Positions 11,041-20,980 of a stretch of DNA of 64,000 bases are shown in pieces. The DNA comes from Phytophthora sp. 'mugwort' (Eukaryota > Oomycota > Peronosporomycetes > Peronosporales > Peronosporaceae). The notes under the pieces were generated by a model. The model was given only the letters and a program-made list of their open reading frames with translations, was not told the DNA's origin and did no database searches. The translations under genes and the position numbers were made by a program. The stretch spans positions 3,596,001-3,660,000 of the forward strand of contig JAUCEF010000007.1 in NCBI GenBank assembly GCA_033558025.1. The letters run 5' to 3'. Positions within the stretch are counted from its first letter, which is position 1; each line of letters begins with the position of its first letter.

Positions 11041-13381
11041 TTCCTGTCCCGATACCAAGAAGTCCTGGGATATTCGGGGTTTGCGTGGCCCTGCCTATGC
11101 CTTCGCTCGTGGAGGCCATTGTTCGTGGTTCTAATAGGAGAGTTACAGGAGAACGCCTGGTGATACGGCCCGTTTGGGTGGATGCTGCGTACCTGGTGGT
11201 TCGCACTCTACATGAGCACCTGCTCGATCTCTCTACAAACATTTCACTCGACCGGCAAGTGCTCTACCGCCGTGAAGGTGGTTTCCGAAGCCACGCTCAA
11301 CCGTGTTTGTGAAGTGATTCGAGATGCCGGTTGGGTCGTACTCCTATTCTTCGCGATGGTCGTATACCTTACCCATGACAGCGTACAAATTGGTTAGATA
11401 CATCTTCTGTGGGGGTGCATGTGGTGATTGTGGTATCATCCTTCAGTGGGTTGAATGTCGTCTTCTTGTGGGCATCCTATGAAGTATATCTCACCGCTGG
11501 AGCTTCTGCGTCGGGCTGTTCACGCCTGTGTGACGCTTGGGAGATGTGGATGGCAAACTGGAGAAGCTACCCCTACCTCGGTTTTGAGGAACGCTATCAA
11601 ATGTGCGAGGTGGAACGCTTCTCGTCGAGCCCGCGCCGAAGCTACTTGCTTGCACAAACTTCGCTCCAGTGATGAGGAAGATCTGCATGACTTTCAAGAG
11701 GGTACTAGTTGGAGCACGACTGCGGAAGTTGGTGATGAAGACCAAATGAACGCCTCCTACTCATTCGGGTCGGAACCGCAACAAGTACCTGCCCTACTTC
11801 AGGATGTACGCTGTGGACAGCGTACCGTAAGTCTACCCGAGTCCGGGCGGGCAGACCACACGCTAGCAGTTCCGGTAATGGTATAGAATCATGCTGCGGC
11901 GCCAGCATCTGACATGGGGGACCTGACTACGCTAGCCGAAGAATGGCTCCCACTGCCCGGTGTGGCGGCCGCCGTATGGGCTAGCTCCCTGCGAACTACC
12001 CTACATAGGCTGTGCTTGAAGTATAGTCGTGCCCTAGGCCTCGAGGGGGGGGTTCAACCTAGCTGTCTGGCTAACCGTTCGCTTAGTGGTGTGGGCGGGG
12101 CGATACAGATCCCCGAACGGAACAGTGAAAGTGTCCCCGCAAAGCTGTATGCCGCGGGCGAAGAGCAAGTGAGTGGTCCAGGTGGAGGGAATAAGTTCGG
12201 CGCACGCTTAAGAGCGAGGTCTAGGAGCGGTAGTTCGCGTAGTATAGCTCTCAGCCGTAAAGCTTCCCTGCATAACCACAGAGAGCCCCAACCAACCAAG
12301 AGATTGCATTTTTGACTAAACGTTCTACTTCCGCAACTAAGTGTTCCTGACTTCTAGCAGCCCCAAACAAGACCGTACTCGTAACAGCCCGCAAATAGCC
12401 GACCCACTGTAGAGGGAGGTGCGACACTTGGTACACGTAGCCATATCTTGCTCTAATCCCGTCCTGGCAGCCGTTCGGCCTTGCTCAATAAGTGACCGCA
12501 GCACTCGTCGATCATGCTCTCGCGCACCCATGCCTCAAACCCAATGCCATTGACGGAATTTCTTAATCCATCGGAGGAGAACACGATAGACGATCCCACT
12601 GACGAAGATTTCTGTGGTTTCGAGGACGTATGATAGCGCTAACGACAACGAGCCTATGGATACGACACAGATTTCTTTCAATCCTGATGTCAAGTTTGAG
12701 CCTATAGATATAATATATTACGTCAAGTAGATCGCCAAGCATCTCATCCGCGGTGATTCAACGGCAAGTCGGACAAGTCTGTGAGGGGACTTCCTGAGAT
12801 GCAGCGAGAACTACGAGAGTGGCTAGGCAGAGGGCAAGGGCATAGACAGCAGATGTCACTGATGGACATCTTTGGACATCCAGTACAAAAGTGACTATAT
12901 CCATGGTTAAACACCCCAAACTGCAATTTTCGGGGTTTTTTTGTAAATAATATTACGTTCAAAGGGTGATAGGCAATAACTATTAGGGTTGCATACCGTT
13001 GGTCATCGGGGACCATGTTTTTATTCCTGTTGAGCGTGTATTCCAAGAGTAGTCATTCGCATCGAGGGGAACATCTATACAAAGGGTGCCTTTCGACAAG
13101 CTCTTACGGTATGTATCATTGCTACACAAAATTTAACTACAGACCTGGAAAAACGAAGCCGTTGGACGAATGCCCCACTTTATCATAGTTGCAGAAGAAT
13201 GAGCATTTTAGAATGTCGATTCTCTTTATCTAGGGTCGATGGTCTAACGGACAATTAGAAGGTTTAGGTCGGAAAAGTTGTTGTAGGCGTACATTACGTT
13301 GGTGTACTAAAGCTAGATCTCATACATGATAAAACGTTTGACGTCCTTAACTGACAGAAGTGTGAGCAATTTCAAGCTTCT
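11041..13381. other. No recognisable gene
   Basis: Open frames of 60-140 codons occur on the plus strand (for example 11455-11886 and 11914-12315) without any domain I recognise. Sequence around 12650-13380 becomes AT-rich and has no frames of note. Some pieces may be further transposon debris, but neither an LTR nor terminal inverted repeats could be supported. Confidence 0.4.
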
Positions 13382-13787
13382 TCACGCTTTTCGAAGAAGG
13401 CGGCTCGAAGGCATGCGGAAGTGACGGTTCCACCACCGCTGGAATCGTTGCCAAAGCCCGTTGTTGTTGTAAATCGTCACGGTCACCGTCGCACCGGAGG
13501 CTGTGCCACTCGAAATCACCGTAGTTCCAGCTCCAGCACGTGCTCCCTCCCCAGCGGTCATGACACCTGTATTAGCTCGCTCTTCCTCGTTCGAGGAGAG
13601 AGTCACCACCTTCAGAAACCCATTGTTCTTGTGCCAATTGGCGTCCTCGGTGAAAAACTTCTGGAGAGTTCTGGTAGTCGCGGTCAAGTTCTTGGTGGAG
13701 ATCACGAGTTGGCTCTTGTTGGTGGTAGCCTCGCAAACTTGCAAGTAGAGCGACAAGCAACACTAACAGGACTTGGAGCATACGCAT
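13382..13787 (-). pseudogene. RxLR-class secreted effector-like gene, frameshifted
   Basis: An ATG at 13787 begins a short hydrophobic signal peptide (MRMLQVLLVLLVALL) typical of Phytophthora effectors. The frame is then lost; a second minus-strand frame continues from about 13735 to a stop at 13382. The total length of 406 bases is one more than a multiple of three, and a TTT run near 13732-13738 is the likely site of an inserted base. The second frame has an acidic NEEERA block, matching the EER motif, preceded about ten residues earlier by GFLK where R-x-L-R would be expected. It ends with a Trp-rich tail. In intact members the secreted protein would act inside plant cells. Here it is probably a pseudogene, or a sequencing error in a short run; the degenerate RxLR is independent of the frameshift. 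Confidence 0.65.
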
Positions 13788-15763
13788 CTTTGTTGTGGTA
13801 AAGGTAGGACGTCTTCGAGCGTCGTTGGTAGTCGAGAGCAAATTGCGGAATGGTTCGTGGAGCTAAGGACGAACCCTTTGAGAGGATGACAGCTTTCCGC
13901 AGGCTAACAACAGATCGTAGCCAGATTTCGGTAGAGCAGCGCTGGTCCGCAGATAATTGAAGCGAACCCGGTCAAAACACACTGTACTGTATCCTTTCTC
14001 GAGCATTATCTTGCCTTGTTTGCCAGCAGTGACAGCTTACAATCCTAGGATTTAGTACGATTTGCGAAACATACACAGCAGGTAGCTGGACTGGACTGTA
14101 CGGACCGACTCAAATTCCGTCCGCACAGCTCCACACCAAGAACATCTTGAAAAAGTGTTGGATCTGATTCTGGGGGGATGGAGATGTTTCTGTATGCGAA
14201 TCCGTCGAAGTTGGAATGACTCATAGTGTACTAAGTGAGTTTTGTCGATGGAGCTTTGGTGGACAACAACGACGATTTGGCAGGCGATATTCGACGTCAC
14301 GAACGTGTTTTGTACTCTGGATACTGGTTCAAAGCCTGGATACATGCGGCGAGAGGCACATTTTGTACAATATAATGGGTGGCGCCGTGTAAGCTTCCCT
14401 TGCTTGCCGGCACAGGGGGCAGCCCGTCCGGCGGTACCAGTCGGAAGTGTCTCGAATCGCGAGTGGTAGGTATAATAATGGTACGAAAGCTGAGCAGAAG
14501 CGCCCATGCATACGCAACTCACATTTGACAACGAGTGCGGGGTGGGCCACCCGGTGGCGGGAGCGCGTGAACGCAAACCTTTGTTGCGAGAGACTGATCC
14601 CCTCCACGCCACATTCCAGTGGCTTATTCAACATATATGGGAGTCCGACGGGGCAAATCGATCTACAACAGTTTATTTGTTGTACGTTGCCCTGACTGTG
14701 TTATTCTTGGTTCCAACTGGTGGTTCATCAATTATTGGATTTAAAGAGAAATGTGTAGTTTTAATATGGGAAGAGTGGAGTGAAGTATGTATACTGCCGG
14801 AACCTGAATGTGTTCTACTATCATTTTGAGTTTGACTTTCAAACCCTGTGAAAAAAAGCGATAAAGACCTTTTGGTAGTGATAATGATTTCTGTTCATAG
14901 TGTCTCGTAGCTTGCTGTCTAGGTTGAAATGTTTAAAGGCGCCTTATATGTACTCACCGTGCATGTCGTTGTCTTGACGGATCAGTCGTCGAACCTTTCA
15001 ATAGACATCACAAAATGCAATTTCAGTTTTTAATGTCAATTTCCGCGCTAAGATCAATGACCCGGAAATGTATGATTTAAGCACGTGGAGCTAGCAGCAA
15101 ATGATTTATTTCGCGGACACGAACACCGCTGCTATTCGGAAAGCGGACAATATTAATATCGTGTGAGAAGCGTGGTAAAGTATTCGTCAAGTATCTTACG
15201 AAGAAACGAACATCGAACCGAACCAATTGAGGGCTTTCTGCACCCGATCCAAAAGGAAAAAGTATGCAATATGCGAAGATTATTATAATATGTCGACGTA
15301 CGAAGTACGTACCCCACTCTCAAGCTTCGTTTTCCCTGTGCCAATACCCAGTGCAGATACATGGTGAATTCTTGTAGCAGATCTTCTAAAGGGCGGCGGC
15401 GAATTGGAGAATTTGGTGGAGGTCAAACAGATAGAATACTACAATATTATCCCTTCATTCCAAACAAAAATATGCTTACAGTGAACATGTTTTTTCGGCT
15501 TCCCTGCCTATACCGTTTACTCTTCGTGCCACAGTATGAACTTTCATATAATTTGTACTGGTACATGTAGGCCGGACAAATTCGTACGTCCAAAAGATAC
15601 TAGCTATCGGTCGCATTACGGGATGCGGCTCGAAGCACTAAGCATCTGTAGTTGCTCTTGCAAGTCAGTCATCTGCCCTTTGCCAAAGGCGCGAAACCGC
15701 GTCCGATATCTTCCGAACGGTCACGACACAGTGACTGTTTGATGGTATGGCCGTTCCTCCTCG
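13788..15763. other. No recognisable gene
   Basis: A 186-codon minus-strand frame (14052-14612) and overlapping plus-strand frames have no family resemblance. From 14690 to 15600 the sequence is AT-rich with short frames only. Presumably this is the intergenic border between the repeat region and the gene-dense part of the window. Confidence 0.4.
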
Positions 15764-16162
15764 ATGCGGCGGCGACACTGTATTAACATCTTCCTGCGCG
15801 TGGTGGCTGCTGTCCAATGCACCATTTTGTGGCAGACTCGAGTGGTCACTGCCGAGTGCTGGATTAATGCCAACGGGAACGAAATATGCACAAGTGATCC
15901 GACGGGACTTGAAGCGACGTGGTGGTTCTTCTTCGTGTTGCTGTTGTTTGCGAGTATTGCATCGGGCTGTTTCGACGCGGACTGGTGGCCACAGGAGGCA
16001 GCAGCTCAAGATCCTCCGGGGGCGTTCCTCGAGAGTGGTTTGATGCACGACGACGATAACGGGTTAAGCGTATCACTGATACATCCATTGCTGAGTGGGC
16101 AGGAAATGAGCAAAACGATCCCGTCTCCTCCGAAGCCAGTGTATCGCTACCTGGACCCTTAG
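15764..16162 (+). CDS. Small secreted or membrane protein, hypothetical
   Basis: This 132-residue frame starts at the first ATG after upstream stops. I do not recognise a family. Residues 1-30 are Arg-rich then hydrophobic, like a signal peptide or first membrane anchor. A short segment with two Cys (ECWINANGNEIC) follows. A strong membrane helix at about 50-68 (WWFFFVLLLFASIASGC) and a tail of about 60 residues with acidic and Pro-rich stretches complete it. The product is probably a small one- or two-pass membrane protein. Its stop is only 60 bases from the end of the convergent splicing-factor gene. A small intron near the start cannot be ruled out, so the N-terminus is uncertain. Confidence 0.55.
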   Translation: MRRRHCINIFLRVVAAVQCTILWQTRVVTAECWINANGNEICTSDPTGLEATWWFFFVLLLFASIASGCFDADWWPQEAAAQDPPGAFLESGLMHDDDNGLSVSLIHPLLSGQEMSKTIPSPPKPVYRYLDP

Positions 16163-16222
16163 CTGGGTAACTAACACGTATTTGCAACGTCAAAAGAACG
16201 ATTTTTGCTAGCTATTTCTCTT

Positions 16223-17566
16223 TTACTCTTGGTTGTCTGCTTCTCCCTCCGGCTGGTCCGTCGAGTCCTCGCCATTCGGGTTGGCGTAGCTCAACTGTGC
16301 CATTAGTTCCTCTTCAGTCGCAGTTGCGTCGCCATTGAACTGCGTGTCCGTGTCGGGATACGACGCCACTGTATCGCCTTCGATCCGCTGGCGCTTGGTG
16401 GCTGGCATCTGGTAGTGCTCCGGGTAGTCAAAGGGTGCGTCCTCGTTTGTGACCGCGCCCTTGGACTGCAGTACAGCCACAATTGCATCGTGATCCGCGC
16501 GTTCTCCCGCCTCTTTCGCCACGGGGTTCGGATCATCAAACGCCCAGCGCACATTCAGCACCTCGTCGCTTTGCAGCGCCTGGTTGGCCATCGCCTCCTT
16601 GGCAAACTCGGCGCTCGTCCGATGACGGTAACGCACAAAGCAGATGGATTTGCGGTGGATCACATTGATGTTCTCCACCTCGCCCCACTCGCCAAACTGT
16701 TTCCAGAGCGCGTCCTCCTGATCCTTTATGGCTTCCCTTCCGTTCGTGCTCTTCAGCCCCCCCACGTAGAGCGTCCTCGAGTTCCGCGTGAAGTTACCTA
16801 CTCCCGCCATGTCGTCTCGGTCTGTGGCATGGCGTTCCCTTCCAAAGCAGTCGTGCATCATGCCGATCCGTGTCTCGTCGGCCACGGACGGGAGACGGTG
16901 GTAGTAGCTGCACTCGGCCCCCCTGGCGCACATGCCGCGCGCAAAATGCACACAGAAGTACCGGTTGGTCTTGCTTACAACGTCCGCCTTAGTCTTGCCG
17001 GCGTCCCGCTCGAGGTCGCAGCGCGTGGTGGCCGGTTCCTTGCCGCGCGAGTCGTTCCAGTGGTCCCCCATGTACTTGTCGTACCAGATGTTGTACTCAT
17101 AAGCCCCTTCGAGCTGCGAGTTGGCCGTGGGCATCGCGTCCAGCTGCTTGCGCGCGGGGCGCGCCAGGAACGTGGCGTTAAGCTGTTCGTATCGGTCGCC
17201 CTCGGTCGCGCCCGCCTTCCCACGCCCGAACCAGCCCGTGGCGTGTGGCGCCGCGCCCATCTCGGCTGGACGCTCCCACTGCGTCGCATTCGTCTGCGTG
17301 TTGTAGTAGTAAATTTTGCTTGACGCCGGGTCCAGAGCCTCGCGCCACGCGTGCGCGTCGCCCTGACTGTCTGTCACGAGCGCGTCGGGGCGCGACACTT
17401 TGGGTGCGCGGCAGCGGAAGCAGCGCTTGCGCCTCGCATAGTTCTCGTGGCTGCAGTCGGTACATACCCAGTTCCGCTCGTACACGGCGTAGGCGGCACC
17501 CACGTCGCCCAGCGTCCCAACGGCGGTCACTTGGCGCGGCACCTCGCCGCCTCCGGTGACGCTCAT
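16223..17566 (-). CDS. Cwc2/RBM22-like pre-mRNA splicing factor with added RanBP2 finger and WW domain
   Basis: An uninterrupted 447-residue protein. Residues 33-54 form a RanBP2-type zinc finger (C35, C38, C49, C52). Residues about 73-100 resemble a WW domain (W74, YYYN at 86-89, W97). Residues about 180-225 match the Cwc2 torus/CCCH region, with Cys 183, 205, 213, 219 and His 223. An RRM follows (RNP2 LYVGGL about 266-271, RNP1 ICFVRYRH about 308-315), and the C-terminal tail is acidic. Cwc2 (yeast) and RBM22 (human) belong to the Prp19-associated complex and contact U6 snRNA in the active spliceosome. The torus-RRM core supports that role here. The N-terminal RanBP2 and WW modules are not part of yeast Cwc2 or human RBM22 as I know them. 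The ATG at 17566 is the first in frame. Confidence 0.85.
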   Translation of the reverse strand: MSVTGGGEVPRQVTAVGTLGDVGAAYAVYERNWVCTDCSHENYARRKRCFRCRAPKVSRPDALVTDSQGDAHAWREALDPASSKIYYYNTQTNATQWERPAEMGAAPHATGWFGRGKAGATEGDRYEQLNATFLARPARKQLDAMPTANSQLEGAYEYNIWYDKYMGDHWNDSRGKEPATTRCDLERDAGKTKADVVSKTNRYFCVHFARGMCARGAECSYYHRLPSVADETRIGMMHDCFGRERHATDRDDMAGVGNFTRNSRTLYVGGLKSTNGREAIKDQEDALWKQFGEWGEVENINVIHRKSICFVRYRHRTSAEFAKEAMANQALQSDEVLNVRWAFDDPNPVAKEAGERADHDAIVAVLQSKGAVTNEDAPFDYPEHYQMPATKRQRIEGDTVASYPDTDTQFNGDATATEEELMAQLSYANPNGEDSTDQPEGEADNQE

Positions 17567-18156
17567 TTTGTGGCTCGAAAGTGGTTAAAAGACACACATA
17601 CAAATGGGGAGTATTTGAACAGGACTATTTTTCGGCTTCAGTTTGGTAGTTTTATCCTCAAACGTGTCTGAAATTTGTAAAGATAGAGTTTCAGGTATCG
17701 GAATGAGGCCTTGTCTGAGGCTGAGGGGGTCTGCATCGTTGGATGACTTGTTAATAAATTGCGCGGCTGAGGGCCGTCGCACGCGGCTGCTTTAAGTCGC
17801 CAGAACGAGCTATACCTATGTTGCCTACGACGAGTTTATCGGAGCCATGGCCCAAGAGCGTCATGATGAGGAAGGTCACGCTCACGCTGAGCGCAGATGT
17901 GCTGTCGTTGCCACGTGAATCTGATCCGAGGCTGACAAGATGGCTTCACTACGTGCAGGTCCACGTGACCTACTCTTCAGCTGATGTCTGCCTGAAAAGG
18001 AAACCCGATGGTTGAGTCACCAGCACCAACAGAAGAAAAGTCATATATGTGTGTGGCGTTTATTCTTCCCTCCTCCCTGCTTAACTCTCCTCCTGCTGTC
18101 ATCCTCTGCTAATACGCCGCCGCGCGAGGGGCGACAAAGGCCGATCGGTCGGCGAT
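17567..18156. other. Intergenic between two minus-strand genes
   Basis: This holds the 5' flank of the Cwc2-like gene and the 3' flank of SAR1. No convincing gene is present. A possible AATAAA polyadenylation signal for SAR1 lies at 18059-18064 on the minus strand. An unrelated 65-codon plus-strand frame (17818-18015) has no family resemblance. Confidence 0.5.
18059..18064 (-). terminator. Possible polyadenylation signal of SAR1
   Basis: AATAAA on the minus strand about 95 bases past the SAR1 stop codon. The hexamer is the canonical eukaryotic signal, but oomycete signals are often degenerate, so this is only suggestive. Confidence 0.35.
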
Positions 18157-18922
18157 CTACAAGAACTGCGCCATCCAGCGGAAGCCGTCGGCATAGCCCA
18201 TCCGGCGCACCACTGAGCACATGTACAGCTCGATGGGGCGGATGCTGGCATCCTTGTCGCCACGAGCCTCTTTGCCGTAGGTCTCGTACAGACCCAGCGC
18301 GCTGCGCAGCTCATCCTCTGAGGCGGCGATCGGCACGTCGATCTTGTTGCCCAGCACCAAAAAGGGCACGTTGGCCAGCTCGTCGTAGCCCAGCAGCGTG
18401 TCCAGCTCGCGCTTGGACTCAGGGAAGCGCTCGCGGTCCAGCGCGTCCACCACGAAGACGACGCCATCCACTGTGGCGAAGTAGTCCCGCCAGAGTCGGC
18501 GCGCGGTCTCGTGACCGCCCAGGTCGAAGGTGCGCAGACGCAGCTTGCCGATAATCAGTTCCTCCGAGTTCGGGTGGAGCGTAGGCTCGTGGACGGCGAC
18601 GCGGTCATCCTTAAGCATGTGCAGAAGCGTCGTCTTGCCGGCATTGTCCAGGCCAAGAAACAGGATCTTAGCATTCTTGTGGTACAGGCCTGCTCGCAAT
18701 TAGCAATAATACAGCACAATACAATATTAGAATATTGTATTGCTATATAGGACCGCACCCATCTGTCAGTTTGACTGGGATTTGTATTGGATAACGAAGA
18801 AGGATCTGTGCCGCTACAACGCGCCACAGCGGCAGCGTCGACCGCGCAAGATGTGTGCGGGTAGTTTGTTGGTACGCACCCAGGTAGCCCAGCACGTTGT
18901 AGAACCAGTCGAAGACGAACAT
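18157..18922 (-). CDS. SAR1: Small COPII GTPase SAR1
   Basis: SAR1 starts COPII coat assembly at ER exit sites. Exon 1 (18880-18922) encodes the amphipathic start [15 protein letters not shown] 190-nt GT-AG intron (18690-18879) splits a Gly codon, and exon 2 (18157-18689) completes a 191-residue protein. The junction restores the family's YLGLY sequence. Visible motifs are the P-loop GLDNAGKTT (about residues 27-35), switch [11 protein letters not shown], with the His used in GTP hydrolysis, and NKID for guanine binding. There is no N-terminal Gly2 myristoylation site, which separates SAR1 from ARF proteins. Length matches the family (about 190-198). It is divergently transcribed from SNF8, sharing a 440-bp promoter region. 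Confidence 0.95.
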
Positions 18923-18988
18923 GGTGGTGGGGGAGTTTCAAGCTGCTGCTTTGCGCTGTTTGTAGTTCCTCCTTTTGGCGATGACCGC

Positions 18989-19002
18989 AAACCGCGAAAT
19001 GA
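18989..19002 (-). promoter_or_regulatory. Oomycete initiator-like element upstream of SAR1
   Basis: Read on the minus strand, TCATTTCGCGGTTT matches the oomycete initiator core TCATTYYNCAWTTT at 12 of 14 positions. It lies 67-80 bases upstream of the SAR1 ATG, a usual distance for Phytophthora transcription starts. This is a motif match only. Confidence 0.5.
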
Positions 19003-19362
19003 ACGGAGCTATCGGCAGAAAAGAAAAAAAACAGCTGAATCGGTGTCAAGTCGGTGGCCGAAACATGCTACTGCACGAGAAAGTGCGACATCTTCTTACA
19101 AAACACAAGTAGGAATGCACGAGCCGACGCAGCAAACGACTGCAACCACCGAACGTTATGCGCCGATTTTGAGCCAATCCGATCACACATTTCGGAGCCA
19201 CGAAACAAGCCACCATTCGCCCAAAACGGGATGGAGAAAAATTCGAATCTGCCAATGCAGCGGTCGGTAATAGGATTCGTGACTACCATTGGCTGAAAAT
19301 AACTGACTTGGCTGATATATATATGAAGTCGTCATTTAGCGCCTCTGCAGCAGACGACCAGG

Positions 19363-20168
19363 ATGCGGCGGCGCGGCGTGGGCATTGGCGCCGTGCGCAA
19401 GAAACAGGAGCAGGCTAAGCAGTTCTCTGAGGTGGGCGAGCAGCTCGTGGAGGCGAATCTGTCGCATGTATCATCGCAGCTGGATCTTTTCCGTACGAAC
19501 CTGCAGGCGTTCGCCATTAAGTACAAGAGCAACATCAAAAAGGATCCGGACTTCCGGCGCAAGTTTCAGGTTATGTGCGCGAAGATCGGCGTGGACCCAT
19601 TGGCGTCCAAGAAAGGTTTTTGGTCCGAGCTTCTGGATGTGGGCGATTTCTACTACGAGCTGGCGGTGCAGATCATTGAGGTGGGCATCATCACGCGTCC
19701 TAAGAACGGCGGACTTATCGGTATGAGCGACCTGCTGCGTCTGTTGGAGAGGAAGCGTAGCCAGGCGATGCAGATGGTCACGGATGACGACGTCAAGCGG
19801 GCGGTCAAGAAGCTCAGCGTGCTAGGAGAGGGCTTCCAGCTCATCGACATGGAGGAGAGGACAATGGTGGGCGGGCCGGAACCTGCTTGAGGGTGCTGAA
19901 GACTAGGTGATTGGTGACTGATGAAGGGGCTGTTGTTGTTGTTGATATTGTTACTTGGCAGGTTGTGACGGTGCCGGTCGTGCTGAGTCAGGACCACTCA
20001 ACGATCTTGGCGTTGGCACAGACGACGGGTGGCATGGTGAACGTCAGCATTTTAGCGCGGGAGCTGCAGTGGGACAAGAAGCGCAGCTTGCTGGGGCTAA
20101 ACTTGTTGCTTCGAGAAGGCATGACGTGGCTGGACGAGCAGGTGCGGGACTGTGACAATAAGCATTGA
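19363..20168 (+). CDS. SNF8: ESCRT-II subunit SNF8/VPS22
   Basis: SNF8 is the EAP30 subunit of ESCRT-II, which helps sort ubiquitinated cargo into multivesicular bodies. Exon 1 (19363-19866) begins MRRRGVG, close to the MHRRGVG start of animal SNF8. It carries the helical N-terminus and first winged helix (KIGVDPLASKKGFW, then the FYYELAVQIIEV segment). A 95-nt phase-0 intron (19867-19961) is removed to join exon 2 (19962-20168), which encodes the second winged helix (LSQDHSTIL, then EGMTWLDEQ). The predicted protein is 235-236 residues, near the family's usual 250. Without splicing the frame stops at 19888. A TCATTT at 19332-19337, about 25 bases before the ATG, could be part of an initiator. 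Confidence 0.92.
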
Positions 20169-20403
20169 ACTGGTGGTTTACGATGGTCCTAATTGCTGTG
20201 TCGTGCTGAGCAGACGAGTGAGCCTTCGTATTTCTTCCCGAGTATCACGCTGTCGGGTACTTACACGTAGTCACCTCATTCTATTGCTTAAATCGCTTGC
20301 AGATACGATTTAAATGCTGTTTTAAATGTTGAAGTTGCGTCGCTGTCTGGATCGTACTTTAGAGAGACTACACCTTGTCCAGGCGCACATATCGAGAACC
20401 GGC

Positions 20404-20809
20404 ATGGGCAAGTCGCGCTTTGTGTGCGAGTACTGCAACAAGTCGTTCGAGGACTCACATGAGGCGCGCTTGCGACACAATCGCGGGCGCAACCACAAGG
20501 CCAACGTCAAGCTCTGGTATGACAGCATTGCAGGTATGTTATCCTGTACAAGGTTGAAAGTCCTCGTCCATTCAATTTAACGCTTTTCTGCCAGATCAAG
20601 AGCATCACGCGGCTGCTACTGCTGCTGCTACTGCTGGGGGATCAACTCACGCCCACAATTCAATAGGCCAGGGCCCTCCTGTGTGGGCACCAGTGAATCC
20701 TCCAGCGGTGCGTGACCAGAGACAGACACTCGTGCTACAGAATCTGCCGCCGTCAATGCATCCTGCTCCACCCGGCGTTTTCTACTATTGTCGCTCGGAT
20801 TGGGGCTGA
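20404..20809 (+). CDS. U1-type zinc-finger protein, ZMAT5/U1-C-like
   Basis: Starting at 20404 the N-terminus has a U1-type C2H2 finger: C-x2-C (residues 8 and 11), then two His in the RHNRGRNH segment, ending KLWYDSI. The MGK start, the CNKSFED sequence and the WYD end resemble ZMAT5, the 20-kDa protein of the U11/U12 snRNP, more than U1-C. Exon 1 is 20404-20533, a 61-nt GTATGT..CAG intron follows, and exon 2 is 20595-20809, giving 114 residues. Exon 2 starts with an Ala/Thr-rich run encoded by a GCT microsatellite, then is Pro-rich. The CCCH finger of animal ZMAT5 is not visible, so U1-C or another spliceosomal protein remains possible. Confidence 0.75.
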
Positions 20810-20980
20810 AGCAAGAAACCTTACAACATGGAGCGCGTGGGGGAATCACTAAGGCAATTGGGTCCGAAATTATTGATAAGGTTTTGCACATTTCAACACT
20901 GCTAACCAGATACGACGAGGAAGTTTCTTTTTCCCTTTTGAGACGAACAGTTCATTCTTGCGTTGCTGCAAGCACTCAGC

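Noticed and set aside
14052..14612. 186-codon minus-strand frame
   Set aside because: No family resemblance or supporting signal; overlapping frames are also open.
16415..17323. 302-codon open frame on the plus strand
   Set aside because: It lies wholly antisense to the Cwc2-like gene, whose zinc-finger, torus and RRM motifs are clear. The plus-strand product is a chance GC-rich frame with no family resemblance.
18157..18699. SAR1 as a single-exon 180-residue gene starting at 18699
   Set aside because: It would lack the amphipathic N-terminus and an ATG. Splicing to the exon at 18880-18922 restores the full family start.
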